Assembly (NCBI GenBank): GCA_023213315.1
Contig: JAKCPI010011772.1
Span: 1 to 64,000 of the forward strand
Direction of reading: 5' to 3'
Source of the DNA: Euborellia annulipes
Lineage: Eukaryota > Arthropoda > Insecta > Dermaptera > Anisolabididae
Length of the DNA: 64,000 nt
The notes below the pieces were generated by a model. It did no database searches. It saw only the letters and a list, made by a program, of their open reading frames with translations, and was not told the DNA's origin. A program made the position numbers and the translations under genes. Below are positions 34,298-45,475 of this stretch, in pieces; the first letter of the stretch is position 1; each line of letters opens with the position of its first letter.

Positions 34298-35219
34298 AAA
34301 CTCCTTGGAAGCAGGCAACCCGCAACATAATTAGCATTTCAACATATTTTTATTATATCAATTTCAAGATCATCAAAAGGAAGGGAAAGGTGTAATCATA
34401 GTCGTGAAACTTTAACTTTATATATATACCTATATATAGAGCTCTAATAATTAAGTAACAATTTAAATACAATTGCTTACCTAACAATCAATCATGGGCG
34501 TTGAGCATTCAAAAGGAGAGGAATATGGCCGATATGTTGAATTCGTACAAGTATTAAAGGTGGTTTGCAAAAAATTCTGTGAAAGAAAAATTGTGTTAAC
34601 ATTTTACAATGAATAAATTAAATAAAAAAAAAACAAGTTGAAGAGCTTACAAATTTTTTTTTTTACTTCAAGTTTCACTCATAATGGTCGGGTAAGCTCT
34701 TTCAAAGAATATATTAGTTTGGTCGGGTAAGCTCTTTGCAAAGAATATATAATTAGTTTTACATGAAGCGATCAAGCATTCTTTTCAGAGAATATAAATA
34801 CAAGGATCTTTTCGAAAAATTTAAAATTTTTTTAATATTACCGAGAGATCATATTTATTACCAAATATTTGTTATATATTCAATAAAAGATTGCACAATA
34901 ATAGATTTTTATTATTCTATATTTTATAAACATATTTTAATTAGATTAAAATTTTCAAATTTAAAAGAGAATTTCCTTTATTTATATTTTTATTTATTCT
35001 TATTTTAATAGATTTTTTTTTTTATTTTTAAATTATTAAAAATTGTAAATATTTTAAAAATTCAAAATTACCGCTTCTTTGGTTAATTAAATCTGGGCAA
35101 ATTATAAAAGAAAGAAAAATAAATTAGTATATTATTTAATAATTCAAAATTAAAATTAAAAATTTTTAAAGATGTGAGTATAAAATTTTGATGTAATGTA
35201 AGAAATTTAATAAAATTTT

Positions 35220-35362
35220 AAGTAGTGCGTTTGACTAGCGTTGGAGAATTTCTTGGATCTGCTCTTCCGTCACACGTTGCTCAATATCTCAATTCGCTTC
35301 TTAACACGATTTATTAATCACTCCTTTGGGGTTTTATACTGCAAGTTTTAACAAGTTTCTTC
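35220..35362 (+). promoter_or_regulatory. Probable 5' UTR exon of the BZW gene
   Basis: A less AT-rich block ending AAGTTTCTTC|GTAAGTATC, a strong donor, 345 bp before the first coding exon, whose acceptor is TTTTCAG at 35701-35707. No ATG-led frame of use is seen in it. The start point is not determined. Confidence 0.5.
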
Positions 35363-35718
35363 GTAAGTATCTAATTTATTTTTAAAATAACACTTGCTTT
35401 CAATAAGTATAATTTTTTTCAAAAAAAAAATTATATATATTATTCACTTTATAAAAAATTAATAAGGTACTTTTCACTCAACTGGTTGGTTTCTTTTATC
35501 GGCATTGTTCTTGTTTCAATTTTCACTTATTTCCTCCATTAAGTATTTTTTTTATATTTCAATTTAATTTATATTTATTAAATTGTAAGAAAATTATTTT
35601 TTATGAAATTTTTTTCAACATGTTGAATAAATGGACATTGACCTTCTAATTTACATTGAATTTAAAAATGACCTAAATTAGTGATAATTTTTTTTTTAAC
35701 TTTTCAGCCAGTTATTGT

Positions 35719-38700
35719 ATGAGTCAAAAAACAGAAAAGCCAGTATTATCAGGTCAGCGCATCAAGACCAGAAAAAGAGGTATTTTTTATATTTTTTTCT
35801 CGTTTTTTTTTTTTTTTTTATTAAATAATTAAACGAGCTAAATGAAAAACATATGAAGCCCCAATGACTCATCTAACTTTTGAAACAAAGCCATCATATG
35901 TTATTAACTGATGAGTCAAGTAATTATACTTAAGATAATTCGGATTCTCTAAAGCCCTTTGTTATCCAGAGTTAAAATATTTTTTTTTTTAACTAATCCA
36001 TTCTATTATTATATGTCCAATATGTTTTGTTAATTTGTCATTACAAATCTCTAAAGTTTTATAAATTTGTGGATAGGAATTATTTTGACTAATTCAGATC
36101 CTTTGTTTCGCAACATGCGATCTTGATGTCGGTACAAAATAATTTGCAGACCTGTTAGCCAGCATATCGATTTCAAGACGATTTGAAACCAGATTTTATA
36201 ATGATTTCCTTATAAAATTTTGATTTGAATTTATAAAATCAGACTCGGATCGGGCTACATCGGATCTCACAGCAAAAACCCGCCGAGGACGTTCTCTTAT
36301 AAATTCTAATTACCCAAATTGTCTAATATCAAGCGACTTATAAAAGAGATTTTAAGCGGATTTCGCACTCTGATGCGTCCCGATTTGTGTCCGGATTTTA
36401 AAAATATGATTAGATTAATCGCCCAAAATCAAGTAGTACTTATATACTAAAAAACTTCCATTTTAGGTCAACAAAAATATAAGTTACTGATGGGCCAATT
36501 ACAACTAATAATATAAAAAAATTTTACCTTTTAGTTATTCGCATTCATTTTAGTTTTGATAACGATATGATCTATAAAATCTTAAGCTCTTTTATCATTT
36601 ATTTATTTATTTATTTTCAGAATACATAAAATAAAACAAAATAAATAAATTAAAGCTACAGAGAAAAAACTCTAAAACAGCCCTGATTGATAAAAAATTT
36701 AAATAGAAGTACTGTTTGGAGACAAAATATTGTAATAATCTTGAGAATCTTCTTAATTATAATTAGAGAATATAATGTTTTTATATTTTATCTCAAGGTT
36801 TCAAAATTTAGACTGAAAATCCCAAAATTGTCATTAAGTTTAGTTGGGTTATAAAGCGACCATATTTTGGATATCTAGATGTCACTTGCTATGAAAACTG
36901 ACTTCCTAGCCTCAAAATGCCAGTTATATGCCCCAGGAAGGGCCAGAGATGCCTCCAATTGGGTAAATTCACTATAATTAAGCGCCCAGATCTCTGGCAC
37001 TTCCAGGGGCATATTACTGGCATTTTGAGGCTAGAATAATAATAGAGTTATTGCACTTCTCAGGTTAATCACCACGGGAAACTTCCCACCCCAGGGATTG
37101 GGTTGGGGGGGAATGGGGGGGGGGAGGAAGGAGGAGAGAAAGAAAAAGACAGGTTTCATAGCATGTGACATCTCGTTATCCAAAAATATGGTCGCTTTAT
37201 AATCCATCTAAACTTACTGGCAATTTTGGGATTTTCAGTCTAAATTTCGAAACTTTGAGGTAAAAATTCTCACAGAAAATATTGTCCGATTTGAAAAAAA
37301 AATTTATATCTGTAATATGTCCATGTGGGTGGGGCACTTTTTCCGGGTATTACATTTCGCTCCGAAAAAAAGTGGCAAAACGATCCACCCTAACTCACAT
37401 CGACAACGTCTAAACTTGTGTTAAATTTGAAGAAAAAAAAAAACAGGAAGGTTGGAGCCAATATATTTTATAATCTCAACTCAGCCCTTGTTAAAACTAA
37501 TCTGTGAAATAGATCTAGAAGAATCAATTGAAAACTATTCTTATATATTTTTATAAAATTCCTAGACATTTTTAATCTCTTGAATAGAAGTTTAACCTAT
37601 TTTAGGCTCAGATATTCAAAAATTTCGATAACAAACTTATTTTTAATAGGATTTTTCCATAACATTTGAATTCAAAGATCAACTTTCATTAGTGAAAGGG
37701 AAACAAAACAACTATCTATATATATATATATATATTGAAATAGTTTACATATTCATTATCTTGACAAAAAATATTTTTATAAAACTAAAACTATTCTTAA
37801 TAATATTTTAAATAAAATTAATATTAAATATCTAAAAAAGATGAATTAATTTAAAAAAAACGTTTACCAAGGTCAAGTTTTATAGGACAAGATTAGGTCA
37901 AAGAGAAAAAAAATGATTTAGTAAATCACATTTAAAATTTATTTCAATTTGTGGAAGCAGAAAAATGGTATTTAATACGAATAAACCACTTAGAAACCGA
38001 AAATGTAAATTATTTATTAATGATGATCGGTGTAAATTCAAAATATCTTTTTTCCTATTTTTTTATAGGTTGTTTATTTAAATTTTTCTTCTCCAGATTG
38101 CTCTATCCTTTGTGCTCACTTTTATCTGCACTCCATTACCTAAGTAGCCTATTCCTTCTCTCTTCTCATTTCATGTTCTTATCATCTGAATCAACTCTCC
38201 TGTCAACTGTCATAGCATCAAAAAGATCCCTCCTAATGATGGCATTCTTCAGATCTTTTAAGTCCTTAATCCATCTCATCTTGTTATACCTAAACTCAAC
38301 ATCCAGCTTTCTCTTCTGTGTTTTCTTTAGCAGCCAGGTCTCACATTCATAGAACATTGCAGGTCGTTCTAAATATCATTCCTTTAGCCTTGTTCTCTTT
38401 ATCGTTTATCACTCAGCACCTCAGACTCTCTTCTCCAATTCCACCTTGAATCCTGTGGTCCATCAGAGTTCAAATTTATAAGAAGTCTTCATACCAGAAT
38501 TGATTCATTCTAAGCTCCCCATTTTCTGTTACTTTCTCAACTCTCTCGCTGCTCTCCTCCACTACTGATCAGCAAAGATTCCAGACCAAAACTTATTCTT
38601 TGACTTCCAATCACTAACACCTCGCACTCTTCTCCAATTCCATCTTGAATCCTCCGATCCAGCTCCCTCAGAGTTCAAATTTCTAAGAAGTCTTCATCCC

Positions 38701-41700
38701 AGAATTGAATTCATTCTAAGTTCCTCATTATCGGTTACTTTGTCAACTCTCTAGCTGCTCTCCTCCACTATTGATCAGCAAAGATTCCAGACCAAAACTC
38801 TACCTTATTCTTTGACTTCACTAACACCTCGCACTCTTCTCCAATTCCACCTTGAATCATGTGATCTTACTCCCTCAGAGTTCAACATCCCAGAATCGAA
38901 TTCAATCTAAGCTCCTCATTTTCGCTTACTTTTTCTCAACTCTCTCACTTCCACAATGTGATCAGCAAAGATCCCAGACCAAAAACTGCACCTCATTCAC
39001 ATTTTCTTTATTCAGTCTCCTGTGGCTTTCTTAATATCTGACTCAACCAAACTAACATGCAAAATCAAAAATTTAGATTACCCCAAATTATTCTGAAAAA
39101 ATAAGTTTTTTGATTTTATTTATATTTTAAATATGTCATTGTATTTTGTTTTAGATGAAAAAGAGAAATACGACCCTGCCGGCTTTCGAGATGCAGTTCT
39201 TCAGGGTCTCGATAAAGCAGGCACCGACTTAGATGCCGTCTATAAATTCCTGGATACTGCGGGATCCAAACTGGATTATAGGCGTTATGGAGAAGCATTA
39301 TTTGACATACTCATTGCAGGAGGACTATTAGGTATGTTTTCATTTTAGTGAAGGCGATCACTTCATCAATTTGGCATATTTTTATTAAAATTCCTCATTA
39401 AAATCAGAACGGGTAATTTTCTTGTTATTGAATGCTGCCCCTATTTCGTTGTTAGCTTGACTAAATTTGCTACTTGATCTTGAGTGAAGAAACGAGTAAT
39501 TGAAATGAGTTTAATTTTACAAAAACATTCGTCCAAGATGTCTATGCCTTTAGAGTTCACTTGTGAAAAACTTCAGGCTAACTGCTGTTGATCAATCGAA
39601 AACACTTCTTTCACATGGCATTCTTTAAATAATTAAAATAACGTGTTTTGTAAGAAGGCGAATACGCATGCAAAATGTTTATTTTTAGCAGTGTCCATTG
39701 GAAGTGTGGGCCGAGTGATGGACAAGGATAATCGTCATTATTTAAGTAACTCAACAAAATAAATCTATTTCGAGGAGAAAATTTTTCAAAAACTATTCTT
39801 TTTTTTGATCTTCGAATTCCGAAGAACTTAGTACTAAAAGCTGTAAAAAAATTAAATAGCTTCATTTTTTACTTTCTCTTACCTCTATAGGTTAATATCT
39901 AGAGAGGGAAAGTATTGGATTCATGTCAAAAATTCGATCTCGAGATTTTGATGGACATACACGTTTTGAGGACCCCTGAATCCAAAAAAGTGGTTTTCGC
40001 GACATGGTCTGTCTGTCTGTGGGTCTGTGAACAAAATATCTCAAGAACGAAAAGAGCTAGGAAGTTAAAATTTCATTCTTTATCATCTTTGAGCTTTAAA
40101 GCACTTCCATTAGTAAGCATCTCTCATAACGAGTAATTCGCATAACGAGAAAAACAAATTGTAAAAAAATGACTTGCTTAACGAGCGAGGTTTCTTATAA
40201 CGAGTGACGAGGAGAGGGGAAGTCCCAGATTGTGCTTTACGAGTATGATTCTGGAACGAATTATGCTCGTTAAGTGAGGTTATATGGACCCTGTTACGCA
40301 TTAGTGTGTCAGGCCTAAGAGTTTTGAGAAAATTTAATTTAGTGTTTTTTTTTTTTTGAAAAAAAAAAAATAAATTTTTTATTATAAAAAATAATTATTG
40401 AAAAAAATTTTTAGATATATCTTTGGGCCTTCTACCTACTCTAATCTCTATTCATTTTATAAATTATATACGTATATATATATATATATATATATTGTTT
40501 TGTTTTTTTTTTTTTCAGTGCCTGGAGGATCTATTGCTCAAGAGGGCGACAAGCTTTGTAAAACCAATGCTTGCGTCTTTGAAGCTCCCGAGGACATGGA
40601 CTCTTTGCATAACTACGAACAAGTATGTATATATTATTTATTTGTCGATTTATCACGAGTTATTTTTTTTTTTTTAATCAATTTTTATTTTTATAGGTAT
40701 TCATTAAATTGATGCGCCGATACAAGTATTTAGAGAAAATGTTTGAAGATGAAATGAAAAAAGTTTTGGTATTTATAAAAGGGTTTTCTGAATCGGAACG
40801 CATCAAACTCGCTAGGATGACAGCTTTGTGGGTTTCAAACGGCTCAGTTCCGCCCACTGTCCTCCTTGTTCTTATCAATGTAAGTTCCGGGTTGACCCAG
40901 ATAGAGCTCTTTTTTATTTTTTATTTTTGAAAAATTAAAAAAAACCTAAAAAGCATATCAGTAAAGAACTAGTACTCGAAGATTTTTAAAGAGGAGATCA
41001 AACGGAATTTATTTCGTATATCGCAAATAGTAAAAATATAAAATTTGAAAGAAATCGATAAAATAATTTCGAGAAAATGGGAAAAAAACTAAAAAAAGAC
41101 CTAAGTACTTGAAGTCCAAAGACGAGCCCTAAAGCAATTTGTTTTGTTTATCGGAAATAGTATATATTTAAAATTTGAAAGAAATCGTTGAACCATATTT
41201 TGAGAAAATTGGAAAAAACTAAAAAAGTACATCAGTAAAGTACTAGTACACGAATTTTCCCAAAGACGAGACCTAGAGCAATTTCATTTTGGTACCGGAA
41301 ATATATATATAAAATTTAAAAAAAATCGTTAGAGCCGTTTTCTAGAACTGATGTGCTTACAAACGTACAGTGCTCGTTTAATAGTATTAGATTAGATTAA
41401 TATCTTTTTTATTCTTTACTAATTGTATTTATTTATTGTATATTAAATAATCTAATATTTAATTTAAAATTGTCTTTATTTCATTATAGGAACATTTGAT
41501 TAAAGATAATCTTGCTCTTGATTTCCTAATGGAAGTTTTTGTAACCTGGAAACAAGAAAAAGGATTGCAAAGTCTTATGTCCGCTTTAAAAAGAGGAGGT
41601 ATCGAAAGCAGGTTAGATATTTGAACATTAAAAATTATATCATATAAATTATTTTTTTTAATTAAATTTTATTTTTTTGTCATTTAGACTCATGGAATTT

Positions 41701-43678
41701 GTACCATTAAATAAACGAACTGAAGAAAATTTTAGAGCTGCTTTTGAAGAAAAGGGTCTTGCTGATATCGTTAAATTACATAAGGCTCAAGTAAGAAAAT
41801 TTTTTATTTTTTTTTAATTAAAGGTATCCTGATTAATTTCCTTTTTTCGTTTCTGAAATATCAAATTTCTTTTTCCCAAAGACCGGCCTTTAAAAAAACT
41901 TGTTTGACAAAAATCTTTTGTCTTATAAAAGAAAGTTATGAGCAAAAAATATATCCTATTATACTAAGAAAAAAATTTTTAAATTAGTCTGGTTTAATTT
42001 ATAAAAACATCACATTGTCAAAGAATTTTTATAGTGTAATTCCGATCCAAAACAATTGATAGATCTAAAAAATGTTATATTTACATTTTTATTTTGATAT
42101 TTAGAACAATTATTATAGAATTATATTCATGATTTAAATTATTTTTTTAGGCGAGCCAAGAAGCTAAACGAGATTTACAGACTCAACTGGAAGAAAATCT
42201 TTCTGAAGGTCGATCTACTAAAGATTTAATCACCGAAGTTCGGGAAATGGCACAAAAGAATCTTATTCCGGAACATGAAGTCGTCCCATTGGTCAGTATA
42301 TAAAATACATAATAGCATTATTTAAAATCCATCTAAAGTTTCCAAAGGACTAGCTTAAAGGATTAATTTTATAAAACATTTCTATAAGTTCAAATTAACG
42401 CTTCTAAAAATAACATGGAGTAAAAAGTTTTTTTTTTAAATACGAGCGATGCCCAATTTAATTTTTAAAAAAGCATTGTTGGGAAATAATTGTTTTAAAT
42501 TTATTAAATTATCTATTCTTGCTCACTGTTTAGATATTTTCAAATTTCCCTTTGGTAGCGTACAAGTATTACGTAATGCAATTTGGGGGAGGGGGGTCTC
42601 GTAAAACGTTACCATGCGTTACAAGGGGGAGGTTGAACAACGCGTTACGTAACTGGTATTTTAACGACTTTCCGATATTTTGCGCAACATAGTTGTGACT
42701 TTTAGATAAAAATGGCCACTTGAGCGTTATGTAACTTCGTACGCTCCCTTTCTGACTTAAATTTTAAATTTCCCTCTCCCGCTCTACTTCCTGTGACTAG
42801 CCAATCAGCGCCCCGATAGGCACATACACATAGGGACAGGAAGTCAGCCACTAGCGCTTTATATTATAGTATGGTGATGATGATGATGATAAATCGCACA
42901 AGGTTAAGTTTCAAAATAATTTTATTTTAGTTTATGCGCATTTCGACGTTAATACGTCATCTTCGGAGCAAACTTGAGTTTGTGTAATAGCTTTCAAGAT
43001 GACATATTAACGTCGAAATGCGCATAAACTAAAATAAAATCCTTTTGAAACTTAACCTTGTGTTATTTATCTATCTATAATTAGATGATAAATAAATTTA
43101 AGAATGTTTCAACTAGTGCCAATTACAATTATATTAATTGTTTTAAACTTCTAGCTGTGGTCAACTGTCATGTCTCAAGTTGAATGGAACAAAAAAGAAG
43201 AATTGGTTGCTGAACAAGCGCTCAAACATCTCAAGCAGTACACCCCATTATTCGAAGCATTTACAACTACAGCTCGTTCGGAACTTGCCCTAATGCTCAA
43301 AATTCAAGAATATTGCTACGGGAACATGAATTTCATGAAAGTTTTCCACAAGATTATTCTTCTCTTTTATAAAAGTAATTATTTCAAAATTCATATCAAC
43401 GTTTTTATTAATTTATAAAATATTAATATATCTTGATCTTTTTTTAGCTGATGTCATTTCAGAAGAAGTTATTTTAAAATGGTATAAAGAAGGACATTCA
43501 GTTAAAGGTAAAATGATGTTTTTGGATCAAATGAAAAAATTTATTGAGTGGCTGCAAAACGCAGAAGAAGGTAAAACATTGAATCATCTAGTGATTTATA
43601 TATATATCTATAGATTGTTTCTAATATTTTTCTTTTTTTTTTTTTTTAGAATCTGAATCTGGGGAGGAAGAAGATTAA
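35719..43678 (+). CDS. BZW1: eIF5-mimic protein / basic leucine zipper and W2 domain protein (BZW1/2 family)
   Basis: A cytosolic translation regulator whose C-terminal W2 (HEAT) domain binds eIF2/eIF3 in competition with eIF5. Ten coding exons with consistent phases: 35719-35779, 39155-39331, 40519-40622, 40697-40879, 41490-41611, 41688-41790, 42151-42291, 43155-43374, 43448-43570, 43650-43678. Their total is 1263 nt, or 420 aa, the usual length for the family. The N-terminus reads [20 protein letters not shown]. Further hallmarks are [40 protein letters not shown] and a C-terminal acidic ESESGEEED after the W2 segment ([28 protein letters not shown]). No lesion is seen. Most insects have a single gene of this family (krasavietz in flies), so the BZW1/BZW2 distinction is not meaningful here. 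Introns hold a foldback, a LINE fragment and an ATGCGCAT palindrome. Confidence 0.95.
36720..37400. repeat. Large foldback in BZW intron 1
   Basis: The left arm (36780-37030) carries AGACTGAAAATCCCAAAATT and AGCGACCATATTTTGGATA. The right arm (37140-37270) carries AATTTTGGGATTTTCAGTCT and AAAAATATGGTCGCTTTAT. An inner stem pairs TAGCCTCAAAATGCCAG with CTGGCATTTTGAGGCTA. The outer right segment (37255-37400), with CTCCGAAAAAAAGTGGCAAA, reappears inverted at 45333-45475, downstream of the gene. Confidence 0.65.
38166..38360 (-). mobile_element. LINE fragment (C-terminal part of an RTE-like ORF)
   Basis: The minus strand reads [20 protein letters not shown] then YNKMRWIKD, matching the segment after the reverse transcriptase core of RTE/craft-like LINEs (the family pattern is YG-x-ETW-x-x-x-K). 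It is 5'-truncated and lies in BZW intron 1. Confidence 0.55.
38410..39000. repeat. ~200-bp tandem repeat, three copies
   Basis: The marker TTCTCCAATTCCA occurs at 38431, 38630 and 38838 (spacing 199 and 208). Each unit also has GATCAGCAAAGAT and TCAACTCTCT. It adjoins the LINE fragment at 38166-38360 and may be a multiplied piece of the same LINE. Confidence 0.6.
40100..40290. repeat. Short repeat with ATAACGAG motifs
   Basis: CTCATAACGAGTAATTCGCA, TTGCTTAACGAGCGAGG and TCTTATAACGAGTGACG repeat the AACGAG word. The right part has GAATTATGCTCGTTAAGTG in opposite sense. It resembles a Tigger/pogo-type MITE, but ends were not resolved. In BZW intron 2. Confidence 0.4.
42557..42745. mobile_element. 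Short TIR element in BZW intron 7
   Basis: AGCGTACAAGTATTACGTAA on the left and TTATGTAACTTCGTACGCT on the right form imperfect inverted ends. Flanks CCCTTTGGT and CCCTTTCTG suggest an imperfect target duplication. Non-coding, 189 bp. Confidence 0.6.
42901..43060. ncRNA. Palindrome with hammerhead-like motif and ATGCGCAT helix III (BZW intron 7)
   Basis: The minus strand at 42966-42930 reads CCGAAGA, TGACGT, ATTA, ACGTC, GAAA, TGCGCAT, AAACT. Helix II is GACGT/ACGTC. Helix III is the 8-base self-complementary ATGCGCAT. Helix I pairs AGTTT with AAACT. The plus strand at 42992-43025 holds a second, more decayed copy (TTCAAGA for the core). The outer arms (AGGTTAAGTTTCAAAAT...) define the palindrome. 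Core position 4 is C instead of U. Confidence 0.5.
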
Positions 43679-43679
43679 T

Positions 43680-44640
43680 AAATTCTAAAGGTAAACATAA
43701 TTTTAATAGATCTTTGTCATATTTGTTCTCCCACTAGAAGAGATTTAGTTTGAATTTACTAACCGTTTAGAAATCTGTATAATTCTTTTTATTTATTTAC
43801 ACATTAATTATTTTCTTAAATTTACATCTTCAATAAGCTAACAACTCGTTTATTCTCATGTGTTCGTGACCATTTTGTAATTCTTTTAACATTATAAGAT
43901 TTTACTCTTTTCTTTTTAAGAAATTCAAATAAAATCTGATTTGATGATAAATTAAATTGACAGATGAAGTTAGGGAACAGCCTGGTGAACAATATGATAG
44001 AGAAGGTTTCAATAATCAAACTAGGAGATGATAATCAGGCAAATTTATTTAGAGAAACTCCTGTTTCGAAGCACAAACGGCTTCTTCTTCACGACTTTAT
44101 AATTCATTATCAACATTGTTAAATATTATGACGAAATTGACGGGAAGGTGAGAAGGGTTTGATTATTGATACCGCATGGTGAGTTTACCATGAACCCATC
44201 TCTTTATGAATTACAAGTGGCAAAGCCCACCTTCGGCGGACTTTCTCGCTTGCCAGTGGACTGCGCCCCCTGGATCTCCTTGCTCGGCGAGCAAATTTAT
44301 TCTTGCTCTCTGTTTGGAAATTTTTCAATTGCTCGCCTTCGGTTTTAAATTTCCCTCCCTGACTCCACTTCCTCTCACTCTAATCAATCAGCGAGAGACA
44401 GTAAACAGGAACATAAAACGAAAGTCAGTTTTATATTATAAAAATATGATGATATATGACAGGGGAGGCCAAACTGCGGCTCGTGAACCACATGCGGCTC
44501 TCATAAATGTTACTGAGAGAGTAATACCATTCACCAAAGAAGTAGTGTTTAATTTTTAATATTTAAATTTAATACACGTATTGAAAAATGGCTCAGATTA
44601 TCAAGGAGCTTGACCACCCCTGATATATGATATGATAATT
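43680..44640. other. 3' flank of the BZW gene; no gene seen
   Basis: AT-rich with GC-richer repeat fragments at 44200-44400. A degenerate hammerhead relative (complement of GTGAAGAAGAAGCCG...GAAACAGG) lies near 44060-44100. Open stretches at 44166-44559 lie in these fragments and lack gene features. Confidence 0.35.
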
Positions 44641-44684
44641 GTATCATATAATGTTATTCATAATTTACTTTTAATTTCATGGTC

Positions 44685-44720
44685 CTGAAGAACAAGCCGT
44701 TTTTACTTTGAAATGTTGAC
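44685..44720 (+). ncRNA. Decayed hammerhead motif
   Basis: CTGAAGA (44685-44691) followed by ACAAGCCGTTTTTACTTT, GAAA (44710-44713) and TGTTG. It has the same flanks (CATGGTC before the core) as the motif at 60783, but helix II no longer pairs well. Confidence 0.3.
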
Positions 44721-44865
44721 TAGTAGCGTGAGGAGTTTCCCTACATAAAATGGTCTAGTTTACATTATTATTGACAACCTTCTCTATCAAATTAATTAAA
44801 GAATACAGTGGAGAATTGGAGGTATCAGCCAAATTGGGATTGTCCAGGTTAATAAAACTCCCAGG

Positions 44866-44910
44866 ATAAGACGTTTCGGCCTGAATTTATTTGGCCATCT
44901 TCAGTTATCG
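44866..44910 (-). ncRNA. Hammerhead ribozyme motif, best-formed copy
   Basis: The minus strand reads CCCGATAA, CTGAAGA (44904-44898), TGGCC...GGCC, GAAA (44877-44874), CGTC, TTATCCTGGG. Helix I pairs GATAA with TTATC, and CCC with GGG beyond a two-base bulge. Helix II is GGCC/GGCC around an AAATAAATTCA loop. The cleavage triplet is GTC and helix III is ACGT. All conserved core bases are present. Confidence 0.75.
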
Positions 44911-45027
44911 GGAATTATACACATGGTGCAAGTGCACATGTGATCAAACCAGGACTCGTCAATAATAAAATATATTTGCTTCATACAAAATTCTATGGTT
45001 CCTGTGCCCAAGCTCAGAGATAAACCC

Positions 45028-45072
45028 GAAAACTGAAGATGGCCAAATAAATTCAGGCCGAAACGTCCTTAT
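45028..45072 (+). ncRNA. Hammerhead ribozyme motif (opposed partner)
   Basis: CTGAAGA (45033-45039), TGGCC, AAATAAATTCA, GGCC, GAAA (45060-45063), CGTC, then CTTATCCTGGG. It is identical in core and helix II to the partner. Helix I is weakened by A for T on the 5' side and an extra C on the 3' side. Confidence 0.7.
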
Positions 45073-45332
45073 CCTGGGAGTTTTATTAACCTGGACAATC
45101 CCAATTTGGCTGATACCTCCAATTCTCCACTGTAATCACATCACAGCCACAATCTCAAAATCAATAAATTAATTAAAGAATGCCAAAGAGCTCTGTTCAA
45201 TTTGAGAAAATGGCATAAATTTATGTGATTTTTAAAGAAAACATTGAAATGCAGGCCCCGACATATGTAGCTCAGTACAGTTTCAGTGATTGTGAGAATA
45301 GAAACACGACCATAGCATAGTTCTGCACTAAG

Positions 45333-45475
45333 GTGGGTCGTTTTGCCACATTTTTTCGGAGCGAAATGTAATACTCGGCAAAAGTGGACTCCACCCAGAT
45401 GGACATTACAGAAATAAAATTTTTTTTTTTCAAATTGGACAATATCTTCTGTGAGAATTTTTACCTCAAAGTTTT
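45333..45475. repeat. Inverted copy of 37255-37400
   Basis: Shares GGTGGGTCGTTTTGCCAC, CGGAGCGAAATGTAATAC and ATTTTTACCTCAAAGTTT in the opposite orientation to the right arm of the foldback in BZW intron 1. Confidence 0.65.

Larger units (their letters stand above)
44806..45132. repeat. 327-bp palindrome carrying two opposed hammerhead ribozymes
   Basis: Ends CAGTGGAGAATTGGAGG and CCTCCAATTCTCCACTG. Inside, both arms carry GATTGTCCAGGTTAATAAAA-type sequence and then a hammerhead motif (44866-44910 minus, 45028-45072 plus). The centre holds unrelated DNA with the start of a GTGCACATGTGATC block. No ORF. The structure resembles a head-to-head copy of a small ribozyme-bearing retroelement. Confidence 0.8.
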
